Origin: Chamaesiphon sp. 336R_metabinner_41
Lineage (GTDB): Bacteria; Cyanobacteriota; Cyanobacteriia; Cyanobacteriales; Chamaesiphonaceae
Direction: 5' to 3'
DNA length: 38,168 nt
NCBI GenBank assembly: GCA_025359915.1
Contig: JANYDE010000112.1
Location: 1 to 38,168, forward strand
A program made the position numbers and the translations under genes. This document shows, piece by piece, positions 17,216 through 27,826 of the stretch (positions are counted from its first letter, which is position 1; the number at the start of each line of letters is the position of its first letter). The notes below the pieces were generated by a model. That model had not been told where the DNA came from. It ran no database searches and saw only the letters and a program-made list of their open reading frames with translations.

Positions 17216-18862
17216 TCACATCCGTTGCCAAAGTTGAATGGTACCATCGGCACCACCGATCGCGACCATTTTACCACTAGGGTCGATCGCGACAGACATG
17301 ACCGATCGACCTGGATCGCCTTTGAGGATACTTCTAGCTTTGTCGCGGAATTGGGAATCCTTGTCTTTGTACCATACTTTGGCTTTGCCATCGACACTAC
17401 CAGTAATTGCATACTGACTATCGGGGCTAAAGACGCAAGCATTAATCTGTCCAGCGTGGGCTTTAATCGTCTGTGAGAGACTTAATTGATGTGGTTGACC
17501 ACTTTCGCTGTTTTCTAGTTGCCACAGCACCATGTCGCCATTAACGGTGCCTGCGGCGATGGTTTGGGAGTCGGGACTGATGGCGAGGGAGCCGATACAA
17601 TGTTTATTACCACTTGACTCGGCGATTTTGGTACCTGTTGCCAAAGACCAAATTTTGACAATGCCATCATCACCAGTGCTGGCGAGAAATGTCCCATCAG
17701 CACTTAAGGCGATGGCCGAAATTGGTTCTCGATCAACTATAATTTTTCCCACAATACCATCAGGGAGACTCCACAGGACGATCGTTTGGTCGAAGCTACC
17801 ACTGATTAAAGTTTTACTATCGGGCGCAATTGCTAAGGATCGAACGGAGGCTTGATGCTGACTCAAGTTGTGGAGCAAAGTCCCCGTTTCCAAGTTCCAC
17901 AATTCGATCTTTTCATCCCAACTACCACTAGCCAGGAGTTTACCATCAGGACTGACGGCGAGGGCGAATACACCTTTGAGTCGATCTTCTAGGGTGTAAA
18001 TTGCTTTCCCCGTATCGAGTTGCCACAATTTAATTGTTTTATCAAAACTTCCACTGACAAGTTTCTCACTATCTGGGGTGAAATTCATACAGCGCACCCA
18101 ATCACTATGAGCATTAATTGTTTGCTGAAGATTCCAGGTTGGTTTAGACCACAAATCACCACTTAATTCGGCGGAAACTAAATTATCAGACATCAATTCA
18201 CTAGACATTAAGTCTTCCGAAATCATATCTAATAATGGCGTAATATCTACTTCTGGTTCATCTTCAAAACTAAAGATACTATCAACACCAGATCGATTGA
18301 GTTCGCTGGTAGAATCGATGCCTAATTGTTGAGAGATCTGGATTAAATGGCGTTCGAGATATTCGACTCGCTCGGCTAAAGCGTTACTACCTAACAGATT
18401 GACAACATCTTGCAGGCTGCTCTCAACACCAGCAACATGATCTTGCATCGATCGCATCAGTTGTTGCTGGGCATCGAATTTTTGGGTGAGCGCGAGTGTT
18501 TCTTGCGGCTGTGGTAGAGCTGAAACTCCATCAATTCCGGCAGTTAGTAAAGGTTTGGTTTGAGCCATGCTGGTTTGCTTAACTAGAGCTGTTGCAAAAC
18601 TCCGAGCTTGGACGATTTCTTGTTGCAGAACTTCGCCTTGTTGTTGCAGTTCTCGATCGAATTTACGTTCTAGAGATCGATCTTGACTGCGGATAGTTTT
18701 GGTAAATCGCCACCTATTAATTGCATTCAAAATCAGACTAATCAGGATTGGGACGATCGCATAAATCCATGTTGAAGATCCGGCGGCGGCGATCGAACCT
18801 ACTACTGCGACAGCGATTGCTAGATATTCACTCAGATCTAACCAATGGGGGGAAGTTGACAT
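17216..18862 (-). CDS. Membrane-anchored WD40-repeat protein
   Basis: This is 548 residues from the ATG at 18862; the frame is open to 18910, but MSTSPHWLDL looks the better start. Two hydrophobic segments (about residues 13-45) lie near the N-terminus, then a charged helical stretch likely to form a coiled coil (about 50-190), an acidic linker, and about seven WD40 repeats (GSFDKTIKLW, GSWDEKIELW, GSFDQTIVLW, GDDGIVKIW, GTVNGDMVLW, GSVDGKAKVW, GGADGTIQLW), enough for one propeller. It is probably a membrane-bound protein scaffold. Its partners are unknown. Confidence 0.85.
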   Translation of the reverse strand: MSTSPHWLDLSEYLAIAVAVVGSIAAAGSSTWIYAIVPILISLILNAINRWRFTKTIRSQDRSLERKFDRELQQQGEVLQQEIVQARSFATALVKQTSMAQTKPLLTAGIDGVSALPQPQETLALTQKFDAQQQLMRSMQDHVAGVESSLQDVVNLLGSNALAERVEYLERHLIQISQQLGIDSTSELNRSGVDSIFSFEDEPEVDITPLLDMISEDLMSSELMSDNLVSAELSGDLWSKPTWNLQQTINAHSDWVRCMNFTPDSEKLVSGSFDKTIKLWQLDTGKAIYTLEDRLKGVFALAVSPDGKLLASGSWDEKIELWNLETGTLLHNLSQHQASVRSLAIAPDSKTLISGSFDQTIVLWSLPDGIVGKIIVDREPISAIALSADGTFLASTGDDGIVKIWSLATGTKIAESSGNKHCIGSLAISPDSQTIAAGTVNGDMVLWQLENSESGQPHQLSLSQTIKAHAGQINACVFSPDSQYAITGSVDGKAKVWYKDKDSQFRDKARSILKGDPGRSVMSVAIDPSGKMVAIGGADGTIQLWQRM

Positions 18863-18974
18863 GACAGTTATCGGGGATGGATTGGTAGACTCAGATCTTG
18901 CACCCAGCAATCGATCTAAAATAATGAAATCAGGACTCGATCGTTAGAAGCTTATTGTCTAGTTTTGTGCTATC

Positions 18975-19002
18975 GTTAAGAAAATATTAAGCATTTCTTA
19001 AC
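18975..19002. promoter_or_regulatory. Inverted repeat GTTAAGAAA/TTTCTTAAC between divergent genes
   Basis: A perfect 9-bp inverted repeat with a 10-base A/T-rich spacer lies in the 373-base gap between the WD40 gene and purF. It could be an operator for either gene; no regulator can be named. The rest of the gap is A/T-rich with no gene. Confidence 0.4.
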
Positions 19003-19235
19003 AATAAGTAAAGTAATCACCTTACAATTCACAAAGATCTAAACTTATTACCATTAGTATTAGAGTTAATTATCTGTGTCTACAGTATTTCCTATGTATA
19101 TTTGGCTACAAGCATGAGCTATGCTATTGCTGGTAGTCGATCGACAAGCGATCGATATGAATAGAATTTACATCAAAACTATCTCAATCGATACCACTTC
19201 AATAACTTAGCCACCCTTCCCCACTGTAGCCATTC

Positions 19236-20711
19236 ATGATTCCCGATCGCGATTTGCACCTCGATTTCTGTGCTGATATCAATGATGACAATGCTGTTGA
19301 TAAACCTGAAGAAGCCTGTGGCGTATTTGGTATTTATGCGCCAGAGCAAGATGTCGCAAAGCTGACCTACTTTGGGTTGTACGCGCTTCAGCATCGGGGA
19401 CAAGAGTCGGCGGGAATAGCCACATTTGATGGCACCGATTTACACGAACATCGGGATATGGGGCTGGTTTCCCATGTGTTTAGTCCCGAAATTTTGGATA
19501 AATTACCAGGACGATTAGCGATCGGACATACCCGCTATTCTACTACTGGAGCGAGTCGTCGTTGCAATGCTCAACCAATTATCGTTGACACGCGGCTGGG
19601 TAAGTTAGCTCTAGCACATAATGGAAATCTTGTCAATACTGCCGAACTCCAAGCATACTTACTAGCCAAAGGCTGCGAACTAAATACGACGATCGATTCT
19701 GAGATGATTGCGTTGATCATTCGGGAAGAAGTCAATGATGGTAAAGGTTGGATTGATGCAACTATCAGCGCGTGTCAACGGTGTGTCGGCGCATTTAGCC
19801 TGACTATCGCTACTCCCGACGGAATTATGGGAATTCGCGATCCGCATGGGATTCGCCCGCTAGTATTGGGAAGGATGCCCGATCATATCGATAATTATGT
19901 CGTAGCTTCAGAAACTTGTGCCCTAGATATCATCGGTGCTGACTACGATCGCGATGTCAATCCAGGTGAGTTATTATGGATGGATGGAGATGGGCTGAAA
20001 TCGATCAATTGGGCACCCAAAATTCAGTCGAAGCTCTGTATCTTCGAGATGATTTATTTTGCTCGCCCTGATAGCTGGGTGCATGAAGAAAGCTTGTATA
20101 GCTATCGCAAACGTTTAGGTAAACAACTAGCCAAAGAATCATTCCACGAAGCAGATATCGTGATCGGCGTACCTGATTCGGGCATCCCTGCCGCAATTGG
20201 CTTCTCAGAGGCATCTGGAGTGCCCTATGCCGAGGGTTTAATCAAAAATCGCTATGTTGGGCGAACATTCATCCAACCCACCCAGGAAATGCGGGAAGCG
20301 GGGATTCGGATGAAGTTAAATCCGCTCAAGGATGTATTAAATGGTAAACGGGTAATCGTGATTGATGACTCGATCGTGCGGGGGACAACTAGCCGTAAAC
20401 TGGTTAAAGCTTTACGCGAGGCTGGAGCCAGTGAAATTCATATGAGGATTTCTTCGCCACCCGTTACCCATCCTTGTTTCTATGGGATTGATACGGATAC
20501 TCAGGATCAACTAATTGCAGCTACTAAATCGGTTGCTCAAATTGCCGAGCAAATTGGGGTGGATACGCTCGCTTATTTAACTTGGGAAGGGATGCTATCA
20601 GCAACGGAGAAGGATCCTGGAAGTTTCTGCTCGGCTTGTTTCACAGGTGACTATCCGGTGGAAATTCCCGACGGTGTTAAACGTTCTAAATTAATGCTAG
20701 AAAAAGTCTAA
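19236..20711 (+). CDS. purF: Amidophosphoribosyltransferase
   Basis: This 491-residue enzyme carries out the first committed step of purine synthesis, making phosphoribosylamine from PRPP and glutamine. An N-terminal propeptide is expected to be removed to expose Cys28 (EEACGVFGIY), the glutaminase nucleophile. The PRPP loop is VIVIDDSIVRGTTS. Cysteines in KLCIFEMI, HPCFYGI and SFCSACF correspond to the four ligands of the [4Fe-4S] cluster of the Bacillus-type enzyme. It stands alone. Confidence 0.96.
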   Translation: MIPDRDLHLDFCADINDDNAVDKPEEACGVFGIYAPEQDVAKLTYFGLYALQHRGQESAGIATFDGTDLHEHRDMGLVSHVFSPEILDKLPGRLAIGHTRYSTTGASRRCNAQPIIVDTRLGKLALAHNGNLVNTAELQAYLLAKGCELNTTIDSEMIALIIREEVNDGKGWIDATISACQRCVGAFSLTIATPDGIMGIRDPHGIRPLVLGRMPDHIDNYVVASETCALDIIGADYDRDVNPGELLWMDGDGLKSINWAPKIQSKLCIFEMIYFARPDSWVHEESLYSYRKRLGKQLAKESFHEADIVIGVPDSGIPAAIGFSEASGVPYAEGLIKNRYVGRTFIQPTQEMREAGIRMKLNPLKDVLNGKRVIVIDDSIVRGTTSRKLVKALREAGASEIHMRISSPPVTHPCFYGIDTDTQDQLIAATKSVAQIAEQIGVDTLAYLTWEGMLSATEKDPGSFCSACFTGDYPVEIPDGVKRSKLMLEKV

Positions 20712-20775
20712 TTAAACGTAGGGTGCGTTATCGCGGAGCGCGAGCATACCCTTAATTTGGTTACTAGAGGTGTGA

Positions 20776-20834
20776 GGGCGGGTTTTGTTGGAAGATTGCT
20801 AGCGAGAGCAAAAATCGCTAGCATAAACCCGCCC
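20776..20834. repeat. Nested hairpin repeat, GGGCGGGTTT/AAACCCGCCC
   Basis: Outer inverted repeats GGGCGGGTTT and AAACCCGCCC enclose an inner pair GCTAGCGA/TCGCTAGC. It is a sibling of the repeat nested at 15742-15810. It lies between the convergent purF and peroxiredoxin genes and may double as a terminator. A dispersed GTAGGGTGCGTTA word precedes it at 20722. Confidence 0.7.
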
Positions 20835-20869
20835 CTACAGATCTTGTCGTCGATCGAATCAGACTATAC

Positions 20870-21505
20870 TTATTTGTTAGGCTGAGGAGTCATGCGTAGA
20901 TAAGGCTTGAGTTCGGTGATTCCTTTAGGGAATTTCACTTTAGCGTCTTCAGTCGAGATCGTTGGTACGACTACACAGTCGCCGCCGTCAACCCAGTTAG
21001 CTGGAGTTGCAACGCTGTAGTTGTCGGTGAGTTGGAGCGAATCAATTACTCGTAAAATCTCATCAAAGTTACGTCCAGTACTAGGTGGATAAGTAATAGT
21101 TAGACGTAATTTTTTGCTAGGATCGATTACAAATACCGATCGAACAGTCACCAATGCATTAGCATTTGGGTGAATCATGTCGTACAGATCGGATACCTTT
21201 TTGTCAGGATCGGCAATGATTGGATAGTTTAGTGCAGAACCTTGAGTTTCGAGAATATCACCAACCCAACCATTGTGAGATTCTACATCATCGACGCTCA
21301 ACGCGATCGGTTTGACGTTACGTTTATCAAATTCTGGCTTCAGTTTAGCAACTTCGCCTAGTTCAGTGGTACAAACTGGTGTGAAATCCTTAGGGTGAGA
21401 AAATAGAACAACCCAACTAGTTCCAGCCCATTCAAAGAAATCGATCTCACCATCAGTGGTGGCTTGGGTAAAGTTGGGGACGATATCACCTAATCTTAAT
21501 TGCAT
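20870..21505 (-). CDS. 1-Cys peroxiredoxin (Prx6 family)
   Basis: This 211-residue peroxiredoxin has its peroxidatic Cys45 in DFTPVCTTELGE. The long Prx6-type C-terminal domain with DNYSVATPANW and KFPKGITELKPYLRMTPQP is present, and no resolving cysteine is in the usual position. It reduces peroxides with an external thiol. The start ATG is at 21505. It is the third thioredoxin-fold peroxidase-like gene in 9 kb but is not in an operon with the others. Confidence 0.92.
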   Translation of the reverse strand: MQLRLGDIVPNFTQATTDGEIDFFEWAGTSWVVLFSHPKDFTPVCTTELGEVAKLKPEFDKRNVKPIALSVDDVESHNGWVGDILETQGSALNYPIIADPDKKVSDLYDMIHPNANALVTVRSVFVIDPSKKLRLTITYPPSTGRNFDEILRVIDSLQLTDNYSVATPANWVDGGDCVVVPTISTEDAKVKFPKGITELKPYLRMTPQPNK

Positions 21506-21612
21506 AATCTATCTAAATAAAATAATAAGTACAGAAGGCGCAACGTTCGATTGTGCCACAAATTTGCGCCAACATCTTATTACTATACATATTTATTTAG
21601 GATTGGGTCGAG

Positions 21613-21685
21613 TTGGGAGTTGGGAGTTGGGGAGACTGGGAAAAATCCCCTCCTGGGAGGGGCGATAGAGCCGTAGGCTCTATCG
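21613..21685. repeat. GTTGGGA heptamers and CGATAGAGCC hairpin
   Basis: About three copies of a GTTGGGA heptamer (about 21613-21637) are followed by a perfect 10-bp hairpin with a 3-nt loop (CGATAGAGCC GTA GGCTCTATCG, 21663-21685). The hairpin is downstream of murA and upstream of the peroxiredoxin gene. It could weakly terminate murA, though no U-run follows. Confidence 0.6.
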
Positions 21686-21717
21686 GGGTGGGTAAGCCCC
21701 TTTCGCCTAAACCCTAA

Positions 21718-23052
21718 CTAAACCCGAACGACTTCCTCGTTGTAACGGTAGATCGTTTCGCCTTCAGCGTTGACTCGCACCCGCTCGATTTTGGCTCCGA
21801 GCTTGCGCATTTTCGCTTCGAGACAATCATAACCCCGATCGAGATGATGCAAGCCTTGAATCGTCGTTTTGCCATTTGCGGCTAAACCTGCGAGCACTAA
21901 GGCGGCTGAAGCTCGTAAATCGGTAGCGGTGACGGTCGCACCAGATAACTGAGCTACTCCTTCAACAATCGCATGATTGCCTTTCACCTTGATATTTGCA
22001 CCCATGCGACTGAGTTCGGCGACGTGTTGGAGCCGATTTTCAAACACGGTTTCGGTGATGATGCTACTACCGTTACTCACGGCTAACAATGCCATAAATT
22101 GGGCTTGCATATCTGTGGGAAAAGCTGGATAAGGAAGTGTTTCGATATCTACGCCTCTGAGTGTACCAGTCGGAATCACCCGCATCCGATCTGGTGCATC
22201 CATTACTACCTTCGCACCGATCTGTTCTAACTTAGCAACAGCAGCAGTTAAATGATCGGGAATTACTGGAAACATACTAATTTCGGAATTAGTAATCGCG
22301 CCAGCAACTAGGAAAGTAGCGATTTCCACTCGATCGGGAATAATACTATAATCAGCCCAGTGTAACTCCTTCACACCGACGATCGTAATTCGATCGGTTC
22401 CAGCACCGATAATTTTAGCACCGATCGAAATACAGAAGTTTGCGAGATCGACAACTTCCGGCTCCTTTGCCGCGTTCTCCAAAATTGTCTCACCATCGGC
22501 TAGCGTCGCCGCCATCATCAGTGTTTCCGTCGCGCCGACACTTGGGTAATCCAGATAGATTTTCGCGCCTTGGAGCCGCTTGCTGGCCCCAGTCACATAA
22601 GCATTGACAATGCCATGCTCGATTTCCACATGGGCACCCATTGCCTGTAAACCCCGGACATGTAATTCTACAGGTCTAGCACCGATCGAACAGCCACCTG
22701 GTAAAGGTACCTTAGCCACACCTAGTCTAGCGAGAATTGGACCGATCGAGAAAAACGCCGCCCGCAACTTAGAAACTAGTTCAAACGGTGGTGTATGGCA
22801 ATTAAACCCAGTCGTATCAAAATCGATCGTCTCACCATTTCGTTCGATCTTGACTCCCAAAGCTTCGATGATTTGGCACATCTTATCGACATCCACTAGC
22901 CCTGGAATATTTTGAAGCCGACAACCACTCGAACATAGTAAGGCACCAGCCATGACAACTAGTGCTGAATTCTTGGCACCACTGATTTTGACTTCCCCTG
23001 AGAGTGGATTTTGACCCCAGATGTGAATGACAGGCTGTTCTATTTCGGACAT
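21718..23052 (-). CDS. murA: UDP-N-acetylglucosamine 1-carboxyvinyltransferase
   Basis: This 444-residue EPSP-synthase-fold enzyme carries out the first committed step of peptidoglycan synthesis. Lys22 and Asn28 lie in [10 protein letters not shown]. The PEP-binding and fosfomycin-target residue Cys121 lies in [15 protein letters not shown]. The C-terminal [17 protein letters not shown] and [18 protein letters not shown] are typical. Length is slightly above usual because of a short C-terminal extension. Confidence 0.96.
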   Translation of the reverse strand: MSEIEQPVIHIWGQNPLSGEVKISGAKNSALVVMAGALLCSSGCRLQNIPGLVDVDKMCQIIEALGVKIERNGETIDFDTTGFNCHTPPFELVSKLRAAFFSIGPILARLGVAKVPLPGGCSIGARPVELHVRGLQAMGAHVEIEHGIVNAYVTGASKRLQGAKIYLDYPSVGATETLMMAATLADGETILENAAKEPEVVDLANFCISIGAKIIGAGTDRITIVGVKELHWADYSIIPDRVEIATFLVAGAITNSEISMFPVIPDHLTAAVAKLEQIGAKVVMDAPDRMRVIPTGTLRGVDIETLPYPAFPTDMQAQFMALLAVSNGSSIITETVFENRLQHVAELSRMGANIKVKGNHAIVEGVAQLSGATVTATDLRASAALVLAGLAANGKTTIQGLHHLDRGYDCLEAKMRKLGAKIERVRVNAEGETIYRYNEEVVRV

Positions 23053-23481
23053 ATTTTGGGTGGTAGTTATGCTACTAATAGGTTTTTGCTCCAGATTCTT
23101 TAGAGATTGCGGTCGGGATTATTTATTTTTGCTTAGATTTTACAGGAATTATGTAGATGGATACGATCGATCTTCAGTAATTCATCAGCGATTTCCGCAC
23201 ACTGTGTAAAATTTGTTGCCACATAATATTAAACACTCCCTACTCACTGCAAAAATGTGCCATCCGTTACAGCTCCACAAATTTGCTCGACATTGGATTC
23301 GCTGGGCTTAATCATAGTATTCCCAGCTTATTCCCACATCTTGCACTAATGAGTTAATGGTGATGTTGGAATCGAGGTTAGCAGTTAATGGGAAAAGGGG
23401 TCAAGAGCTTAGATGACAGCAGTTGACACCTTGTTACAGATCGGACTTATCTAGTCCAAAATTTGTGAATATTCCCAAAAT
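23053..23481. other. Intergenic region, murA to crtR
   Basis: These 429 bases hold no frame that looks like a gene. The region must contain the murA promoter. I see no RNA gene, repeat or clear terminator in it. Confidence 0.5.
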
Positions 23482-24393
23482 TTACTTAGTTTTCCCTAGC
23501 CCTGATTCTACAGAATCGGATTTGTGGTGAAATCTAATTCCCAAGAAGATGTCATAGACGAAATGCAGAAAATCTTTGCCCTGTAATAATCCCAGCGACT
23601 GATGACAGCCCTTTGATGCCAACAGCGGCTTAGTTGCTTGATAAGCCGCTTGATATTTATACCAGGGAATCGATGGCCAAAGATGATGGATCAGATGATA
23701 ATTTTGTCCAAAAATTAGGATATTTAAAATCGGACTTGGATAAACACGAGCATTTTTCCAACGATTGCGATCCTTGAAGGGGCGATGTGGCAAGTAGTCA
23801 AAAAATAGTCCTAGTGCTAACCCAACCACTAATGCTGGGGAGAACCAATAATTTAAAATATATTCGGTAAAACCATACTGACAGGCAAAGTAAATCACTA
23901 GTGCAACAAATAGCCTACTCAGAAACCATTCGAGTAACTCGTAGTTGCGCCACAATTTGCGCTGAAAAAAATAGATTTCATGATAGAAAAATCTAGCAGC
24001 AATCAACCAGAGTGGACCACCTGTCGAGACGAAATGATCGGGATCGTTATCGGGATCGTTCACGTTGGCATGGTGCTGGATATGCACGCGAGTAAATACT
24101 GGAAAGGCAAATCCGAGCATTAACGCGCTCACATGACCCATAATTGCATTCACCACTCGATCTGGATGAGCTGCATTATGAGAAGCATCATGAATTACCG
24201 TACCTGCCATATGTAAAGCCAAGACATTGAAGCCGAAACAACACCAACCTGGTAACTGCCATTGCCAATAACCGATTGTAGAAATCGTTACCAAAACAAT
24301 CGCACCCAAGAACATGAAGACGTTGGGATTCAATTCTTCAGGAGGTCCCAAAAACTCCCTGGGGACTCTGAGGGATTGCTGCGCCTCCGACAT
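23482..24393 (-). CDS. crtR: Beta-carotene hydroxylase, CrtR type
   Basis: This 303-residue membrane di-iron hydroxylase belongs to the fatty-acid-desaturase superfamily. Histidine boxes are HDASH (68-72), HIQHH (104-108), and HLIHH near residue 240; DYLPHRPF is also conserved. It hydroxylates the beta-ionone rings of beta-carotene (zeaxanthin) or related carotenoids (myxol, deoxymyxol glycosides) in cyanobacteria. It is probably in the thylakoid or plasma membrane, with about four to six membrane segments. It stands alone. Confidence 0.92.
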   Translation of the reverse strand: MSEAQQSLRVPREFLGPPEELNPNVFMFLGAIVLVTISTIGYWQWQLPGWCCFGFNVLALHMAGTVIHDASHNAAHPDRVVNAIMGHVSALMLGFAFPVFTRVHIQHHANVNDPDNDPDHFVSTGGPLWLIAARFFYHEIYFFQRKLWRNYELLEWFLSRLFVALVIYFACQYGFTEYILNYWFSPALVVGLALGLFFDYLPHRPFKDRNRWKNARVYPSPILNILIFGQNYHLIHHLWPSIPWYKYQAAYQATKPLLASKGCHQSLGLLQGKDFLHFVYDIFLGIRFHHKSDSVESGLGKTK

Positions 24394-24886
24394 TAGATTT
24401 TTGCTCCTGTAAACATAGGATTAAGCCATTATTTCGTAGTATACGCTAATCCCAGCCGACCGTAAAGATTTGTGAAATTTTTTAATCTAATGTAAACGCC
24501 TCGATCGACCCAAATTTGCCGATTAAGTGGTCTTGAATTGCATCTAGAATACATACTACTCAAGGAGTCTGTCGATCGATTGATCGCCACCAAAACCGCT
24601 CCCCGCAGCAGAATCCCAATTACATCACCTCACCTGCAATAACCCCAACTAATCGATCGCGCTCAAATGCTAAGGATTTATTATCTGTCCAGAATTATTA
24701 GAAATCCCAACATTATTACATTCGTAGTGCAATGCAACTTTCAAGATCCAACGATTGAGTTACCACGACTACTCAACAATAGTGGCCTTGGTTCGCGGCT
24801 GGATTCGTAATTGTCTTGATAATTTGGTGGTTCAAAAAATAGACTGGGATTGGTGATTTTTGATTTTTGATTAACATCAACTAATG
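24394..24886. other. Intergenic region, crtR to prfC
   Basis: No gene with an acceptable start is visible in these 493 bases. A short plus-strand frame at 24783-24842 would encode a tryptophan-rich membrane-like segment, but it follows an in-frame TAG and lacks a start codon, so it is at most a remnant. A short direct repeat GATTTTT(T)GATT lies at about 24855-24872. Confidence 0.5.
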
Positions 24887-26527
24887 TTAACTAACAGATG
24901 AAGTGCCGATCGTAATCGGTGCGATCGCACTCAATTTCAAGCTCGGATGATCTTCTAATAACTGATTGACATTCCATTCATTCTTGAATAACAATACCGG
25001 ACGATTCCAGTTATCTTTGATGGTGATTGTGTTAAATAACCGTCCCACTTTATCCAAGGCATCCCAACCATTTAATACCCATCGAGCGACCGAATAACCG
25101 AGTGGTTCTAAGGTTGTTTCGACTCCATATTCATTCTTCATCCGAAACATCACCACCTCAAATTGCAACTGTCCTACTGCTGCTAAAATAGGGTCGCGTT
25201 TGGATTCATCGGCGGAGTACATAATTTGGACTGCGCCTTCTTCTTGTAGCTCCTTCACCCCTTTTTGAAACTGTTTAAATTTCGAGGGGTTGGGATTGCG
25301 GAGGAATGAAAATAATTCGGGGGAGAAGCAGGGAATGCCTTCATATTCGAGCTTTTTCATGCCTGTATAAATTGTATCGCCGATCGCAAAGACACCAGGA
25401 TTATTTAGACCAATTACATCGCCTGGATATGCTTCTTCGATCGATTCTCGATCTTGGGCAAATAGTTTCTGTGGGCGGGATAGTCTGACAGTCTTACCTG
25501 TACGCGCGTGGCTGACGGTCATATCCTTTTCAAACTTACCAGTACAGACCCGAATAAACGCGACTCGATCGCGATGTTTGGGATCCATATTAGCTTGTAA
25601 TTTGAATACAAAACCAGAGAACTCTGGATAACTTGGTTCGATCGATCCGATATTAGAATTACGATTTCCTGGTTTGAGCGCGTATTCTAAGAAATAGTGT
25701 AAAAATAACTCAACCCCAAAATTGGTCATCGCACTCCCGAAGAATACCGGAGTCATATAACCAGCATGAATCAACTCTAGATCTAAATCTGAAGCCACCC
25801 CATCTAAGAGTTCTAAATCGCTATGCAGTTGCTCGAATAATTCCTTGTCTAATATTTGCTTCAGACGCGGATCGTGTAGATCCATCACCGTATCGGTAGC
25901 TTCCTTCTTACCATGCGCCGTTCGCTCGAATAGATGAACTTTGCGCTGATGTCGATCGAACACGCCTTTAAAGCGATCTCCGGTACCGATCGGCCAATTT
26001 ACAGCATAGGTTTGTAAGCCTAATTCCTGCTCGATCTCATCTAACAATTCTAACGGCTCGCGGCCAGGTCGATCGAGTTTATTTACAAATGTGAAAATCG
26101 GCAATTCCCGCATTTTGCACACTTCAAATAACTTGCGCGTTTGTGGCTCCAAACCCTTGGCTGCGTCAATCAGCATCACCGCATTATCCGCCGCCGCCAA
26201 TGTCCGATAAGTATCCTCACTAAAATCTTGGTGTCCTGGTGTATCCAGCAGATTTACCTGAAAACCCTGATACTCAAACTGCAACACCGTCGAGGTAATC
26301 GAAATCCCCCGCTGTTTCTCCATCTCCATCCAGTCGGAAGTCGCCTTGCGCTGATCTCGTCTGGCTTTCACCGCACCCGCTTCATGAATTGCACCCCCGT
26401 ACAGCAAGAGTTTCTCCGTCAGGGTAGTTTTCCCCGCATCAGGGTGCGAAATAATCGCAAAATTGCGCCGATGTTCGACAGCAATTTCGAGTTCGGTTTG
26501 AAGCTGGGTGGAGAGTTCGGTGGACAT
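24887..26527 (-). CDS. prfC: Peptide chain release factor 3
   Basis: This is 546 residues from the ATG at 26527 ([10 protein letters not shown]). It is a translational GTPase with G1 in [10 protein letters not shown] (26-35), G3 in DTPGHQDF, and G4 in NKLD, followed by RF3-specific domains. It recycles RF1/RF2 after peptide release. The frame stays open to 26695, but those 56 extra residues have low-complexity composition and are partly encoded by a GTAGGTTGGGTT repeat. Other RF3 proteins begin close to the nucleotide-binding domain, so the shorter start is preferred. Confidence 0.93.
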   Translation of the reverse strand: MSTELSTQLQTELEIAVEHRRNFAIISHPDAGKTTLTEKLLLYGGAIHEAGAVKARRDQRKATSDWMEMEKQRGISITSTVLQFEYQGFQVNLLDTPGHQDFSEDTYRTLAAADNAVMLIDAAKGLEPQTRKLFEVCKMRELPIFTFVNKLDRPGREPLELLDEIEQELGLQTYAVNWPIGTGDRFKGVFDRHQRKVHLFERTAHGKKEATDTVMDLHDPRLKQILDKELFEQLHSDLELLDGVASDLDLELIHAGYMTPVFFGSAMTNFGVELFLHYFLEYALKPGNRNSNIGSIEPSYPEFSGFVFKLQANMDPKHRDRVAFIRVCTGKFEKDMTVSHARTGKTVRLSRPQKLFAQDRESIEEAYPGDVIGLNNPGVFAIGDTIYTGMKKLEYEGIPCFSPELFSFLRNPNPSKFKQFQKGVKELQEEGAVQIMYSADESKRDPILAAVGQLQFEVVMFRMKNEYGVETTLEPLGYSVARWVLNGWDALDKVGRLFNTITIKDNWNRPVLLFKNEWNVNQLLEDHPSLKLSAIAPITIGTSSVS

Positions 26528-26655
26528 GGGGACGGTTGCGTAAGCTGGCTCAGTCTTTCGATTATATCTGTAATCAGTTGACAGTTGATATTTGTTGGCG
26601 TAGCCTTTCCCTAGGAAAATAGTTGATAGCGAATTAGATAACGTGAGTAAAGATC

Positions 26656-26725
26656 TGTAGGTTGGGTTGAAGAATGAAACCCAACACCCTAGCAATCGAT
26701 TTGTGGGTTGTTAGGTTTCGCGCGG
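26656..26725. repeat. Second copy of the GTAGGTTGGGTT element
   Basis: This is related to the element at 17078-17163 in opposite orientation; it shares TGTAGGTTGGGTTGAAGAAT, the inner CCCAACA, and a decayed right side. It falls in the 308-base gap upstream of prfC. Confidence 0.65.
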
Positions 26726-26772
26726 CTCTAAACAACGTACAAATTTAATAATAGGTATTGTTTTGTCGATCG

Positions 26773-26805
26773 AATGTCCCCATTAGTTGCGCTGATGGGG
26801 ACATT
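26773..26805. terminator. Hairpin downstream of the MlaE-type permease
   Basis: AATGTCCCCAT and its complement form a perfect 11-bp stem with an 11-nt loop, 31 bases beyond the permease stop. There is no good U-run, so terminator function is a guess. Confidence 0.45.
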
Positions 26806-26835
26806 CCTATTCTAATTATATCGCTCTAAATTTGC

Positions 26836-27624
26836 TCAAACCCGCTTACCCATTGGTAAATCGCCTAATAGTAATGATATGGCTAGATCGATCGCAAAAA
26901 TGCCCACCCCAGATATCACCACTGCTGCTGTAGCTGACTCTCCAACTTGCTTTACCCCACCATAAGTCGTCATTCCCCAGCCACATCCAATTGTGCCAAT
27001 CGCACCGCCAAATAACATCCCTTTGAACCCCAAACTAATTAAATCTGTGGGTTTGAGAAAGCTTCTGACTGAATCTAAAAATACTTGCGGCGGTACTTGA
27101 TAAAATTGAGCTGCGGCAAAAATTCCGCCACAAATACCGAATACCAATCCTAGGACAATTAAAGTCGGCACCATCGCCGCACAAGCGATCACTCGTGGCA
27201 AAATGAGATAATCGATCGGATCGGTTCTGAGCGTATATAGTGCGTCGATTTGCTCCGTGACTTTCATCGCTCCAATTTCTGCCGCAAATGCCGAACCTAC
27301 TTGCCCTGCCACCACACTAGCTGTTAGAATTGGTGCCAACTCACGGCAAAATGCCAGTGCAAACGCCCCACCCACCGAATTAATCGCACCCAATGACTCC
27401 AACTGTCTGGCTGTCTGAATCGTAAAAATCATCCCCGCCATAATATTCACCAACAATACCGGAATCATTGATGCTGGCCCAGTTTTGAATAAATGTTCAG
27501 AAATTTTGCGCCAACAAGTCTTTCCCTGAATCAAATGCAGCCAAACCTGACCGATTAGCAGTATTGTAAAGCCAAATCGATCGTAGGCATAGGGATGAGA
27601 GTTTCCACCAGATTTTGGGGACAT
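26836..27624 (-). CDS. MlaE family lipid ABC transporter permease
   Basis: This 262-residue membrane protein has the MlaE/DUF140 fold. The family's central motif region (CRELAPILTASVVAGQVGSAFAAEIGAMKVTEQIDAL) is clear, as is the C-terminal GCGWGMTTYGGVKQVGESATAAVV. It is the permease subunit of phospholipid-transporting Mla or TGD-like systems between the outer and inner membranes. The ATPase and substrate-binding subunits are not beside it here, as is common in cyanobacteria. Confidence 0.92.
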   Translation of the reverse strand: MSPKSGGNSHPYAYDRFGFTILLIGQVWLHLIQGKTCWRKISEHLFKTGPASMIPVLLVNIMAGMIFTIQTARQLESLGAINSVGGAFALAFCRELAPILTASVVAGQVGSAFAAEIGAMKVTEQIDALYTLRTDPIDYLILPRVIACAAMVPTLIVLGLVFGICGGIFAAAQFYQVPPQVFLDSVRSFLKPTDLISLGFKGMLFGGAIGTIGCGWGMTTYGGVKQVGESATAAVVISGVGIFAIDLAISLLLGDLPMGKRV

Positions 27625-27826
27625 TTTAAAGCTATATACGGGGAGAAGCTACGATCAAGTCCCTATATTGTATAGAAGTTAACCCAGTCAAAATGTTTCG
27701 TAACGTTACTAATCCCCCAGTCTCCCCTTGCGGATTTCCACCCAGGAAAAACGCACTTCAACCCCCCTGTAAGCTATGCTAGAGTCAATACAAGCGCATT
27801 TTAATCTAAGCTTTTGAGGATTTAAC

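Noticed and set aside
24783-24842. Tryptophan-rich membrane-like peptide (WPWFAAGFVIVLIIWWFKK)
   Set aside because: An in-frame TAG stands directly before it and there is no start codon; at best it is a remnant.
26528-26695. N-terminal extension of prfC by 56 residues
   Set aside because: It runs through a dispersed repeat and spacer; family members begin near the residues encoded at 26527.
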